From contig NC_081409.1 of NCBI RefSeq assembly GCF_030272615.1, positions 474,728,573 to 474,792,572 of the forward strand: a stretch of 64,000 bases of DNA. Reading direction: 5' to 3'. Shown in pieces: positions 23,941 to 35,560 of the stretch (position 1 is its first letter; each line of letters begins with the position of its first letter). Origin of the DNA: Cryptomeria japonica. Lineage: Eukaryota; Streptophyta; Pinopsida; Cupressales; Cupressaceae. The notes under the pieces were generated by a model, which ran no database searches, had not been told where the DNA came from, and worked only from the letters and a program-made list of their open reading frames with translations. A program made the position numbers and the translations under genes.

Positions 23941-24745
23941 GTGGACTTTTTGGAAGTTTATCTTCATCTTCTTCAAGTTTTGGCGGACTTTGCTTACCTC
24001 TCCAAGGTATGGCGGAGTTTAGAGGGCCTTCCCCTATCATACTTAGCATCTATTTCCTTGGGCCGAGTTTTGAAGGGTCCCTTCAACATGGAGGGCGGAC
24101 TTTGAGCAAAGCTCAATCAAGGCGAATTTTTAGCTAAGGCATAGGGCGGACTTTGGAACACACCCCCTAGGCGGACTTCTAAGACATCTCCAACATGGGC
24201 GGACTTCTAGACCTTTGCATCATTTTGCTAGGGTAGGGCGGAGTTTAGACATTGCTCCTTCATGGCCTCCATCAAGGTGTAATTTGACTAAGGCATGGGG
24301 CGGACTTTGAAGTTAGCTCCCACATGACCTCTCTTCTTGGGCGGACTTTGGTGAGTGTTCCTTCATTACTTTTCTCACTCCACAAGGCATAGGGCGGAGT
24401 TTAAGAGGCATGACCACCAATTGACATGCTTGGGCGGAGTTTTGATGTCCTTACCATCTTCACCAACAAGTTTGGGCGGACTTTGGAGAGTCCACAAGAC
24501 ATGGCGGAGTTTTGAAGCCTCTCAAGGCGGACTTTAGGAAGGTCTCCTTGAGGGTGGAGTTCTATGCTCCCTCTTCATAGCCTCTCCAACATGCATGGCG
24601 GACTTTGGACACCTCTCAACATGGCGGACTTTTGGTCTACCTCCCAACATGGCGGACTTTTAGATATCTCCAACATGGGCGGACTTCTAGACCTTTGCTC
24701 TTCAAGGCGGACTTTTGGAGGCTCTCAAGAGGGCGGACTATATAT
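23941..24745. repeat. GGCGGACTTT/GGCGGAGTTT motif array
   Basis: About twenty copies of GGCGGA(C/G)TT, plus degenerate ones, lie on the same strand over 0.8 kb. Spacers are 15-60 bases and mostly differ from one another. Copies start near 23982, 24011, 24094, 24144, 24170, 24198, 24236, 24299, 24340, 24393, 24433, 24475, 24503, 24526, 24597, 24623, 24651, 24679 and 24706. The same 33-base stretch around ACATGGGCGGACTTCTAGAC occurs at about 24187 and 24665. The array stops at a hairpin. Confidence 0.85.
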
Positions 24746-24808
24746 GAAATATAACATTTAAGTATAAGCTTTTCTCTTTCTTATACTTTAAGTTATATTT
24801 CATATATA
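24739..24808. repeat. AT-rich hairpin, about 30-bp stem
   Basis: The left arm 24739-24768 (TATATATGAAATATAAC...) pairs with 24780-24808, with a central mismatch of a few bases and an 11-base pyrimidine loop. It directly follows the last GGCGGAC motif. Confidence 0.85.
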
Positions 24809-25004
24809 TTGTCAGGATGTTTGAGAGTGGTTTCAGGTCTCTAGGACTTATAATGCAAAATCTAGTTTTTGGAGGATTCTCCAATTTTCCAGACTTAGTC
24901 AAATTTCATGATCAGGATGACATTCCAGACTTAGCCAAATTTCAGGACATTTGAGGATCAGGATGATTTTTTGAGCTGATTATCCTTTGAAGGTGCAATG
25001 ACCC

Positions 25005-25360
25005 CCTAAAATATAGGAACTTAGCTTTTTGGGTCAAAACTTGAAAATTTTGGATCGCGGTCGAAGCAGGTCAGTGGTACAAGTGTAAACCCTAGGTTTG
25101 CATCCCGAAAAAGCAAAAAGCCTAAAATCTAGGGATTTAGCTTTTTTAGGTCAAAACTTGGAATTTTCGAGTTCCGGTCGAATCTGGTCAGTGGTGCAAG
25201 TGTAAACCTTAGGTTTGCATCCCGAAAAAGCAAAAAGCCTAAAATCTAGGGATTTAGCTTTTTAGGTCAAAACTTGGAATTTTTGAGTCCCGGTCGAAGC
25301 TGGTCAGTGGTGCAAGTGCAAACCCTAGGTTCCCATTCCGAAAAAGCAAAAAACAGACAT
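25005..25360. repeat. Three tandem copies of about 116 bp
   Basis: Each unit carries TAGCTTTTTNGGTCAAAACTTG, a CGGTCGAA word, GGTCAGTGG and CGAAAAAGCAAAAA. The GGTCAAAACTTG anchors lie at about 25033, 25150 and 25265. The following 150 bases continue in degenerate CTAAAAATAG words. It may be part of a long LTR. Confidence 0.8.
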
Positions 25361-26798
25361 CCCTAAAAAATAGGGAAAACTTTCTAAAAATAGCCATACC
25401 GGGGATTGGGCTAAAATGCCAAAAACAAAACTTCCTAAAAAATAGGAAAAAGCAAAAAAGCAAACTTTCTAAAAATAGAAAGTTGTCCAAATTTGTCCAA
25501 ATCAATTGCGATCTTCGTCCTTTGGCCTCTCTAAGCACTCTGGTGGTGTTTGCATTTCGGAATCACATAACTTGCAAAAACTAACTTCAATCATCAGGGC
25601 CTGAAATGCTCTGAACTGGACAAGGCTTGGTGAAACTGCAGCAAAAAGGTCACAAGACACTAACAAAACCCCTAGAAAGACGGAAAAGAGAGGGTCCCCA
25701 TTTGCAATGGGGCGATGTGTGAAAAAGGTCACAACACCACCAAACACCCTAATCCAAAAATTGTAGTGAGCACTTGTTCTAGACTCTAGGTTTGAGAATG
25801 AAAACTAGTGGATTTGGGAGTTTGAGGGATGAAAACTCATAGATCTCGTGTTTAAGGACAAAACCCCTTCAACTATCAAGTTGGAATCATGCAGAGGCCA
25901 TGTTCGAGCTTTCATGGTGGTCGATAACAATGACAACGAATATGCATGACACTTCTAGTTATATTGTGTAAGTTTTGTATTGTAACCACCATTAAGGTAA
26001 GATATGGTCAATGTAATACTAGATAGCTATGTTCTTTTGAGAGATATTTTTTAATCAAAGCTTCCATGTAATTAGGGTTTGTGATTATTTCCATTAACGA
26101 TCTTTGTTGTGATCATAGCAATGTTTTGTAAGGGTATCTCATGTCCATTAATTAATACATTATTATTGTTGATCTCCGTTTGCAAGCATAGTTTGTTATT
26201 TGAGCATCACATGTAAAAGCACAGATGCAAAGAATCTATTGTGGGTTTATTGTTTTCATACAATTGTGTTGTAAATTTTTTGTTGTCTTATAGTTGGTTT
26301 GTAAGTTAGGGTTTATTGTTTTAGGGTTAAATTAAGGAAGTTTGAAGCACATTTGTGTGTATAACATTAGTTTGCGAATATTGATATTTTATATGGTTTT
26401 ATAAGGTTATGGCTGCAGGTAAACATTGTTATGCATTTTAGGGTTTGTATAGTTAGCATTTAATATTTTGAATCTATTGAAAACTATTTACCCTAAATCT
26501 AGCATGAGACATTACATTGGTTGAAATTGTAAGGATCTTGGTACCTGTAATAAGTGATAGTAGAAAAGTCTCTTGGCTTTGGGAACTCATTGATACGCTC
26601 TATGATTTCTTCAAGGTTTGCTTGTGCTTCATGCCTCTATTTAGGAATTAGATTCCACAAAATGAGAATATGGAACCTCAACCCAATCCAAAACATATAT
26701 TTGCTTTTCTACCTTTAGAAAATATTTTACCTTTGCCAAGGCTAGTCTGAAGTTATGGTATGATAGTGGTTCTCTTCTTTGGAGTTATAGGGGAAGCT
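25361..26798. other. Intron sequence, no gene
   Basis: No family is recognised. The 25254-25747 minus frames overlap the tandem repeats or are low in complexity. Confidence 0.35.
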
Positions 26799-27242
26799 CT
26801 AGCTAGCTTTCTTTACGAGTCGAAAGGCATCTTGGGCAGGCTGTAGGAGCATTGTTTGAATTTGTTTCATTGCCACATTTTGCAGTGGCATTGCTTGTGC
26901 AATTTTATCATTCCCTAGCATTTTCATCAATTCTTTAATAACGATATCCGAGTTAGAGAAGTCTCCCCTTACCATAGGTGAAACATTTCTATGCATGGCT
27001 AAATATATCCACTTCCAGATCTCCCTTTGTTCGTCTATTGGAAAAAAGGATGGAAAGGCCTTTAATTCCACATCTTTCCACAAAGGTATTTGGGTTCTAC
27101 TTTGTGTCATGTGGAACAACAAAATTATGTACATAAAGTTCATAGAGTAGGTTTCTACCTTATTTAGTGCTTTAATATAAGGCATGCTAAAGGTTCTGGG
27201 TCGACTCACATCATAGGATAGTCCCAAGGAGATTCTTTGCAA
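26799..27242 (-). CDS. Unrecognised 147-codon ORF
   Basis: This frame is longer than its surroundings would give by chance. The translation mixes hydrophobic and charged residues (SMPYIKALNKVETYSMNFMY, FPIDEQREIWKWIYLAMH, SDIVIKELMKMLGNDKIAQA) and looks protein-like. I do not recognise a domain. It lies in intron 1 against the gene's strand, among decayed repeats, so a fragment of a retroelement gag or accessory ORF is the likeliest explanation. No start or promoter context supports expression. Confidence 0.3.
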   Translation of the reverse strand: MQRISLGLSYDVSRPRTFSMPYIKALNKVETYSMNFMYIILLFHMTQSRTQIPLWKDVELKAFPSFFPIDEQREIWKWIYLAMHRNVSPMVRGDFSNSDIVIKELMKMLGNDKIAQAMPLQNVAMKQIQTMLLQPAQDAFRLVKKAS

Positions 27243-30200
27243 CTAATACATCACCATTGTTCTTGAAAGTACACAACATAAATTTGGGTTACTAGTGTTT
27301 GGCCTTTGTTTTGATGCAAGCACATAGGCAACCACCTTTTTGACTTGTGAAGTTAGATGGCAATCCCAAGTAGGTGGGAAATGCCAAAGTGCAAAACTTC
27401 TTGGGAGCCCTTGCTACAACATGTACTTGAGAAGCTTGGGGATATTGTTTTCACATGAACAATTGTAAGAACAAAAGGTAGTCATATGTGCTAACTTAGC
27501 TATACTTAGCTTGTTCTAGTTGACTATCACCAATTGTTTGATTCATCAATAAAGACACACATTTGTTGGTGTAAAACATCTTCTATTCAATTTAAAATAG
27601 CCTTTACATTGGTCAACATGACTTTGCGTGAAGATGCTTAGAGTGAACAAACTACATACATTTCTTTCCTTTTTCTCCTAATTAATTTTTGACATGTCTA
27701 TCTATCTCTATTTCTCTATTGGTCATTTTTTCTAGACATTAGTTATTGTACTGTTATTGTAGTGTTAACAATTCTCTAGGTCATATTCTTGTAGTTATTC
27801 TTCTACTTTCATTACCATTTGCCCTTTGGTTAGCATACCTCTATTCTCTCACCATCTTGTATTTCATATGCATTTTGATTGCTTGGTCACGATTTGCTTA
27901 GATCAAGGGTCACAATCTATCTAATTTTCTTGGTTGTTGATCTTGCTTATTCTTTTACAATTGCCTTTCTACATGGCCATCCATGACACTTACAAGTAGA
28001 ATAACTGGCTTCTCTTCTAGAGGTCCTTTTTATTGTTTGGGCAAATTTTTGAATGCCCATCTTTTCTTCTTCCACCATGTGTTGCCCATGCCTCTCCATG
28101 GGTATACATTGCCCAAGACATTGTAAAGACTGTGATGCTCACTCAACAAAGGTTTTTGTGACATTGCTGACACTACCATCACTTAACTACCTTACTCTCC
28201 AATGCCATTCTCCTAGTTCAACGTCCTTCTAGACTACATGACTTGCTTGTCCTCAAACAAGCCAGCATTGTGGTAGATTTCCAATAAGGTAGCTAATGTT
28301 ACCCCTTGTAGTTCCAATCCACTAGAACCTTTGTGCATTGTGGGAAGTGACATTCTTCTTGGTTGTGCACATGGGGGAGTTCTTCCACTTTTGGAATTCA
28401 CTTGCCTTTCTATGCACAATGCTCCAATTTTTGTAGGGAAAACTACTTTTAGTATTTCTCTGCACTTGGATCATTGCCCAAGCTCTTCATGTAGTGGTTG
28501 ATGACTTAGTAGCGACATTTTGGATGTTGGTGAGTTTGGTGGATCACCTTGAACTAGAGTTAGGTGCCTTTTTCAACTACTCGTGACAATCAAAACCTGC
28601 TAGATGCCTATTTCGATCACATTTGTCACTTAAAAATATATACTACGTTCTAGGTGCACCCTAGCAACACTTCTTTTACTTATCCTCACTTAGGCATGCC
28701 ATTAAATCACATTTACCACTTCAGTATTTGTTAGGCTGCCAAGGCACCTATTTCACCCATCTTTGACACTTGAAAGACATCTATAACTGCTAAAGCACAC
28801 ATTTGGGTTAGTGTTGTAACTTGAAACACGTCTTAGGTACTTCTTTTGGTCTTTCAAGTCACTTTGTCTTAAGAGTTTGTTCTCCTTCCTATGTGTGCTT
28901 TTGTGTAATCCATTTCACCAAAGGTCACATATGCATGCCATAAGGTCACTTTAGTCACTTAACACCTTTTGTAATCTTTTGGGTAGTTGATTCTACTACC
29001 ATTGCCACTCGACTCTTCCAAAAATCAGACTTGAGGCATGACATGCCCTTGGAATTCCATTCATTTACAAAACTCTTGCTGCCTCATTCGTAAAGGAATC
29101 TGAAACTATTGTTCTAGACTGATCCTAACAAGATTCCAAACTACACAAAGCTCTGGAAAACTGGAAAATTTTTGCTCTTCAAACCCTAGCAATTTTATTT
29201 GAATTGAAGGACCACTGCACCAATTTTTGCATAAAAGAAATTTTCAACAATAGTGCTTCCCTTGAAGATGCTCAAAACTGCTATTGCAGTGCCTGCTAAC
29301 CCTTGGAAGGTCTGTAACCTTCTTGCCTTTCAATGCTTCACACCCTCCTCTTTGCATTTGGATGCTTCAAATGCAAATGACAAACAAAATCTTCCTTTTT
29401 TGCAGTTTTATAGCACTTCAGGCCGCACACATTTTTGGAGTGAGTTGTTTTACGTTGTTCTTTATGTTTTTTTTTTGCTTTTAAGTGGTGGATAGGTGGT
29501 AGGTGTGCATCTTGCTGGGATTAACCACTTGACTCGCATGCTTTGTGATGATAACGTCGAGTCTTAAATTAGCACCAAAAGGAAAAACTCACCCTTCCGT
29601 TCATTTAACCACTCAAGTTTGCTCATGATATGAAAAGTGTGTGATTTGAGATTGATTGCCACTTAGTCAATTTTTGTGAAAAGCGCTCATTTTGAGGAGG
29701 CTTGCCAAGTGAAAATATGTACTTGGGAGGCTATTGTGACTTGACACTTAGGTTCTAATTGGAAAATTTTGTGCTCATAGGGTTCTTACCACCTTTCATT
29801 ACTTAGCCTATTGTTCAGTTTTTGGGAAAATAATCAAAAGCACATTCCTCGAGGCACTTCTTAAACTCACAAAGTGTATGCTTTTGAGATTATAATCACC
29901 ACTATTGGCACCTAGTCAATTTCGTCTCTGGCAAGGTGTGCCCTAGGAGTCAGTTTACCATTTTGGATATTTAGTCATTTTCACATGCATTAGACAAATT
30001 TTCTGCTTTAGATCTTGACTTCTAGATCCTACCCTTGTCCAGTGACTTGACAAAACAATCAATATATTCCTAGAATGATGGACTGCACCTATAGCACATG
30101 AGAATGACAAAAGGGTAACTATGACACTTGACAACTATCCATGTCAAACTGACAAGAATAATAAGTTTTACAAAATGGACTTCCATGTGAAAAATTTTAC

Positions 30201-30508
30201 GTGATAATTTTTTTCGCCAAACATTTGAAAATTGTATTTTTTTTCCTTTGTTTTGTTAGATTTTATGCTGCAAACATAGAATTTCTGAGTCAAGCCAAAT
30301 ATGCAAAATGATCCACAATTTTATTGTCATAATATGAGCCATAAATGAAAATTGCACCAAGAACACATTTCTTTTTGCATGATTAGATTAATGTAATTGT
30401 TGTAGAAATAATTTATGGATAATTGATGAAAAGCATTGGGCAAACATATGAAAAACCATAGAAAACTAGATTTTTTAACTCGTTTGTTTGGTATTGTACA
30501 AATTGCAG
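27243..30508. other. Intron sequence with degenerate CACTT-rich repeats
   Basis: No gene seen. From about 28500 to 30060 the words GTCACTT, GACACTTG and CCACTTAGTC recur at irregular spacing, in the style of the other motif arrays of this intron but weaker. T-rich sequence precedes the exon 2 acceptor. Confidence 0.4.
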
Positions 30509-30679
30509 GCTGTAACAGGAGTATTTTTTCCAGTTCACCAATGGCTTTACATAGATGCCATAGAATGCCTTCCACCAGTAGCACCTAGTTTTCAAGAAAG
30601 GTCTGCTTCTGATTCCCGTTATGATTCTTATGTAGCAATATTTGGGAAGGATCTTCAAAAGAAGCTTGGTCATGGACAG
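30509..30679 (+). CDS. Ubiquitin-activating enzyme E1-like, exon 2
   Basis: These 57 codons begin AVTGVFFPVHQWLYIDAIEC and continue through DSRYDSYVAIFGKDLQKKL. In E1 enzymes this is the end of the inactive adenylation half and the entry to the active one (RYD...V..FG..LQ.KL), just before the ATP-binding GxGxxG loop. The acceptor TTGCAG|GCT and donor CAG|GTAAAT are both phase 0 and make the segment an exact continuation of exon 1 after residue K446. No later E1 exon (glycine loop, catalytic Cys, ubiquitin-fold domain) is visible up to 64000. KAVTG and QWLY resemble UBA6-type enzymes as well as UBA1. The open frame extends into both introns (30488-30763) without meaning. Confidence 0.92.
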
Positions 30680-32199
30680 GTAAATATGGTTTCTATATTA
30701 TATCTTATGAATTACAGCATTTATTCATGTGGCCTATTAGAGTGTTTGAAAATGTCTGGGTAGTATATTAACAGTCAACAATAGCAATTTATAGTGGTTA
30801 TAAATGCTGGTTAGTTCCTTCACTTATCAAAAGTGAAATTGTAACAAATATGAATCTAAGAATTTTGAATGGTGAGGCAACCTATATGAGTGCCTGTGTC
30901 CAAAGGATAAATGAATGTGCATACGCATATACATGTGTACATATATACTATTATACAGACACACGTACATATGAACATTCACACACACACACGTATAGTG
31001 ATGCAACTGTGTGTTAGCTGCATAATGCCAACTATGAGCAACAAAATGAAACGTAGAAAGTAAGCCTAAAAGTTTAAATATAAATACATGATATAAAAGA
31101 TTGAATTGCCACATTTTCTATGTGCTTAGAGGAAATTCTACCCAATCTGAATAGGCAAATCAAAGATTCATTGTGGCTTTCAAGATTATCTGGGAGGAAA
31201 TTGAAACTGGCAAGATTATTTAGTACATTCAGAACTGAATCAATAGCTCAATGAATGAATCAGAACCACCTTCTGGCTTTCAAGATGTGTTGGGAGGTAA
31301 TTGAAATAGGTAAGAGCATGGAGTACATCCAGTATACATGCATTCACACACATACACACACACACATGTGCGCGCACGTGCATATAGATGGACATTGGTG
31401 TTTACTATCTGCATAAGATCAAGCAAAAACAACAAACTTAAAAGCAAAGAGTAAGACTAAAAGCTGAAATTGTCACGTGCCTTTTCTCAAAACTATGGGA
31501 ATAATTAAATAATTAAATTTAAGCTGTCAAAAAATAATTCTATGTTATATTTTCAAAAGGTGACTTATATTTAATTATTTAAAAAAAGTGGTTATAAGTG
31601 AATTATAAAGTGTTGTTACAAACCGAGGTCCTAAAAGTGAGTATTAAAAAAAAGAGATTTTGTCTCAAGAAAAGGGTTGCTTGCTCATTTTATAAATTTT
31701 TTCTTTTGGAGAATGAACACGAGTTCTTTTTCTATTGCTCGAGGACAAAAACCATTTTGATGATATGGTTTTGGGGACGAAATACCTCTTGGCCATACAA
31801 GTGATTTCATTTACAGATAACAAAAGTGTTGAATGCATCTAGTTTCTTGGTATTTGGTACTTTTTGTTTGAATTCAAGATTTGGTTGTGGTTTCATAATA
31901 TTTTCAGATTGTGAAGATTTTTAGTATTGTAGTTGATTTTCTCAGTGTGATTTCTAGTTTGTCAGATTTTTGGTATTGTTGAAGAGTTTAATGTTAATCT
32001 ATAAATGATTCAGATATATTGTAAAAAATTCAATTTTATTTATATTAATTTAGAGTCAAAAAGTGGCGTGGGTTATTTCCCTAATTGTTGTTGTGCCACT
32101 TGCTTGCACAACATCATATTCCTTTGTGTTAGCATTTAAAAAAGACTAAACATGGTTGTAAGGGAAGCATTGGTTTATTGTTTCTAAGATAATTTTGTG
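30680..32199. other. Start of E1 intron 2, duplicated segment
   Basis: No gene. Two diverged copies of a segment of a few hundred bases follow each other (about 30890-31190 and 31230-31470). Both carry GGCTTTCAAGAT...GGGAGG.AATTGAAA, a (CA)n run and a GCATAA...AAC(T/A)TA stretch. The (CA)n runs are at 30975-30992 and 31340-31366. Intron 2 reaches at least the window end. Confidence 0.5.
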
Positions 32200-32785
32200 T
32201 GTAATGTCCCTTTTCTAACCTATTCAGCGATGGTTTCCTATTAGCTTGTTATTAGGTTCTCGTAAGCTATTTGGTATTGGTTAGGCGACTCTTGTTTTTT
32301 TTGGTGACCTCATTTGCAGTTTCTTTGCTTCCAACAATTGTGTGATGATAGTTGGTGATAACGCTCATTGTAGCATTCTAGGTTTTTTTGGGTTTGTTCT
32401 CCCCAGACCTTGGAGAGCACTGCTATTTATGGTAAGTGCTCCTTTCGGCACCAATCATCATCCTTAAGCATCAGTTATGTTCTAGAACGATCGATTTCCG
32501 TTTTCAGTGTCTTGGCGAGTTTTTAATAAGGTGGTTGATATTATTTTAATATTCGCACTAAAGTATTAAAGTGACATTTTATTATTCACTTTAGTGTTTA
32601 AATATTAAAAAGGTGTTTTTTGTTCCCCAAGTTGCATGCCTAGGTGATGTGGGGGACATAAGTTGTTTTAAATCGTTATGAGGGTTTTTCGAGGGAAAAT
32701 AAAATATTTGCATTTCTAAATGCCCTATTTCCTTCCAAACTCAATTTTTTTGGAGTTTTGGCTCTCATTTCTCTCATTCCAAGTT
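32200..32785 (+). mobile_element. Truncated LTR, TGTAATGTCCC end
   Basis: It begins TGTAATGTCCC and carries the same stem-loop position as the other LTRs here (TAGCTT at 32242-32247, AAGCTA at 32264-32269). TTTGGAGTTTTGGCTCTCATT near 32745 resembles the region after the TATA box of the solo LTR at 53025. Only the front part remains. It abuts the hAT transposase remnant, and the exact joint is unclear. Confidence 0.6.
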
Positions 32786-33173
32786 TGTACAGTTAACGAG
32801 ATGTTGTCAAAATGAATAAAGGAGTTCTTCTAGGTGTTATTGAGGGTGGAAACCTTCTTTGATCTTGCTGGTTTCGGTCGTGAGAGACCCACTGATGGAG
32901 ATGCAACAGGTGCTCTACTAGAAGTAGTTGAAGTGGTGGACAAGGCAGTGTTGGATTTGCGGATATGTGGGTCACGAAGAGAGCCCAGTATACCCTAAAG
33001 TGTTGCTTCTTCTTCAAAGTCGATTGAAGCACCTTGAGATTCTCTCATGGCTAGTTTTGCCCTCTCCCTTTGCAACTTTTTCACTTTCCCAATTGCAAGT
33101 ATGGCATTCATTTCTCTTTTTATTTCCTTTGTGGCCCTAGGACATTCCCTAGCATCATGCTTAGTGATGCCTG
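32786..33173 (-). pseudogene. hAT transposase, downstream part of split gene
   Basis: Read on the minus strand from 33173, the frame that continues the BED-finger ORF on the other side of the inserted chromovirus stays open through typical post-finger hAT sequence (HDARECPRA, KEIKREM, then a basic linker). It is interrupted by stops further on. GCCTG at 33169-33173 is the near copy of GCCTT at 48564-48568 (four of five bases), the target duplication of the chromovirus. The catalytic and dimerisation regions of the transposase are absent, cut off near 32786. Confidence 0.65.
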
Positions 33174-33468
33174 TGTAATGTCCCCTTTTTAGCAGTTATC
33201 TAGCGATTTCTCATTGGCCCTTTTTGCCTTGGTCCTGGGGGCTAACCAGGATTTTGCAGGGATTTGGCCTAGGCAAATTCAGTTTTAGGCCAATCGGAGT
33301 TGTTTTGTCAGGGTTTCTAGGAACTTACTATTTATAGTAAGTCAGTTCGGGCACAATGTCGGGTGAATTTTGGAGTTTATTTATTCGCCTGGATTGTATT
33401 TTAAAAAGGAGAATTAATTATTCAGGCAAAAATCAAAAGTTTCTAAAGCTAAATTCAATTATTTAACT

Positions 33469-34295
33469 CATAGTTGGACTACTCGTGACTCGGCTCGACT
33501 CGCCAAGCCCCTGAGAAAAAAACTCAGCAAAAACTCGGGAAAAACTCGGAAAAACTCGGAAAAACTCGGCGAAAAACTTGGCAACGTAAAAACACACTTA
33601 ATATTAATAAAAAATGCATTTTTTTTGCAAAATTTAATGAGAAGATGCATCCAATGAGTCAATAAATGATAACACAAAGAAACAAGCTGATTCTAGATAT
33701 ATTTAAATGCAAAGTGTCTACAAAATCGCATCCTCATGAGGAATGCTGATGGCTGGAAGCAAAATAGTAAATAGTTTTTGTAAAACCAAAAGTAAATACA
33801 TCATTACAAATTACAATTACAACTTCCTCTTCCCAGCTCTAGCTAAAACTATTTACTATTCCTCTTCCTCTTCCCAGTGGAGATCTTCCCAGTTCTGAGG
33901 GTGAGAAAAAGAGGGGTAGATAGATAGGTCTAGATCTTGGTGGAGATCTACAAACGCGCAATATTTGAAATTTCATCATTCATACTGATAGTTTCAAACT
34001 TTCAACTCTAAAATGTATAATACCAAGATTTCCTCAATGCTAATTATGTTGTTATATTGAGCCTAATCAGACTCGGAGGTTAAATTTTCCCTGCTTCCAT
34101 TAGCGCAGTTTCCCCCTATATTTTTCGACATATTTGGGCCTCTTTTTTTAGTCTAGCTGATTTTTTGCAAAAAAATCGGCGATTACTCGGCGAGTTTTTT
34201 TGCAAAAACTCGGCGAGTTTTTGCTGCGAGTTAAAGTCATAAAAACTTGCAGAGCTCAAAAACTCGCCGAGTACTCTGCGAGTGTGCCATCTATG
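33469..34295. mobile_element. hAT MITE, 827 bp, TSD ATTTAACT
   Basis: A perfect 8-bp target duplication, ATTTAACT (33461-33468 and 34296-34303), flanks an element with inverted ends CATAGTTGGACTACTCG and, on the other strand, CATAGATGGCACACTCG. Both ends carry clustered ACTCGG and ACTCGCCGAGT words, the usual arrangement of hAT transposase binding sites. There is no coding capacity. The 3' LTR at 47250 lacks the insert, giving the empty site. The same terminal motif ends the BED-finger hAT at 49460. Confidence 0.9.
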
Positions 34296-34881
34296 ATTTA
34301 ACTTCAGTGGTTATTTATTGCTGAAGCTAATGTTAAAAAAAAGAAATATTAAAAGTACCCCTTCTTTACGGAGACATAAGGGGATAATAATATTTTATTC
34401 TATTTTGCTTTCATCCCACATTGGTGATGCATTGGAATTAGAGCCGAAAAGAAGTAATAAATAGAAGCATTTAATGCTGGAAACACAATTTTGGGAATGG
34501 TGATAATCTGAAATTGGTTATTTCTGGAGTTTTTCAAGAGTCTTGGCATTTGGGGACGAAATCCCTCAAGTGGCTTTTCTCTTGCCTGTGAAAGACCAGG
34601 TTTCGGAAAAATTCATTAAATACAAGAGACATGGGTGATTGGAAGGTAAGGAGAATAACAGTTGGGTTATGGATTCCAACTGATAGTAGTCACAGAGATC
34701 ATTACCGGTATTCAAGATCGATTTTCAGCTCATTGGTTTAATATCTTAGCTAGTAAGGGGTTGAAATGTATTGTTTGGGGTGTAACTTGTAAGTCATTCT
34801 CAGATTTACGAAAACTTCAGGGAGATTACTAAGTGCTGATCCGAACTGTATCTCTGTTTGGTGTGATTTTATGGAAACATA

Positions 34882-35145
34882 TGTTTGCCCTCTCGGGTGA
34901 ATAACTTAAAGTACACAGATAACGCAGAATAATAATGCCATAGATATCAGATGCAATATATGAGATGTTATTCCATTCCTAATTGTTCCCCTGTCACAAG
35001 TTACATTCGGAAGTATATAAAGATACCGAGGGGGTGCGAGCGCCAATCGTCGCACCGCAACTGCCACCCCTCGGTTGCCAACTAACCAAGACAATTACAA
35101 CTTAATTAACTAGTTTTATTTTCATGTACAATATTGCCGCCAACA
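34882..35145 (-). repeat. LTR of element D (3' copy)
   Basis: 264 bp, TG...CA. It is identical to 40005-40268 except for four transitions. It contains AGTATATAAAGATACC, a probable TATA region when read on the + strand; the minus-strand promoter is not obvious. Confidence 0.92.
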
Positions 35146-35224
35146 TCATCCCCCCCAAAAGAAAAGTTGTCTCTAGACGACTTAATACAAAATAGAGATG
35201 ACATTAAATAGAATTGCTAACGCT

Positions 35225-35560
35225 AGTCGAGCCTGGAACTTATACACCTGCTACGTCCTCGCCTGAAAACCCTTTTTTGCTACCATCCGATGCTCAAGTG
35301 CGGATTTCACCATTAGTGCTTCCTTCGACATCACAATCCTCCTGTGCCTAAACCAAACTTGTTTGCAAAACATGCTTTTCGGTCTCAGCCTCCACCAACT
35401 GCTACTCAAATGACACTGTCTCCCTAGCCAATTTGTCCTCGATAGCCACCGACATTGTCCTCTTGGCATCCAACTCCTGGGTACGCTGAGGTAAGTCTCA
35501 CGCTAGTACTGCCTCCAACCTGGTGGTCAGCTCCTCTCAAGCCCTCTCTGCATCCACCAA
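35225..35560 (-). pseudogene. Worn coiled-coil frame after integrase (D)
   Basis: In one minus frame, interrupted by several stops, the residues follow a heptad-like Leu/Glu/Lys pattern (RTQELDAKRTMSVAIEDKLA, QLVEAETEKHVLQTSL). Most stops are single-base changes from Gln or Trp codons. An extra ORF downstream of integrase occurs in some Ty3 elements; its function is unknown. Confidence 0.4.

Larger units (their letters stand above)
7290..30508 (+). other. E1 intron 1, 23.2 kb (inferred)
   Basis: The donor is AAG|GTCGGT at 7290 and the acceptor TTGCAG|GCT at 30506-30508. Joining them keeps phase 0 and gives the K-A-V-T-G order expected at this point of E1 proteins. The donor is weak (C at +3). 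A second GT four bases on (7294, GTACAAG) would shift the frame. The intron contains the LTR elements and repeat arrays listed separately. Confidence 0.8.

Noticed and set aside
23941-24745. GGCGGAC array as a CRISPR-like array
   Set aside because: The repeat core is only about nine bases, spacing is irregular, the context is a plant intron, and no cas genes exist.
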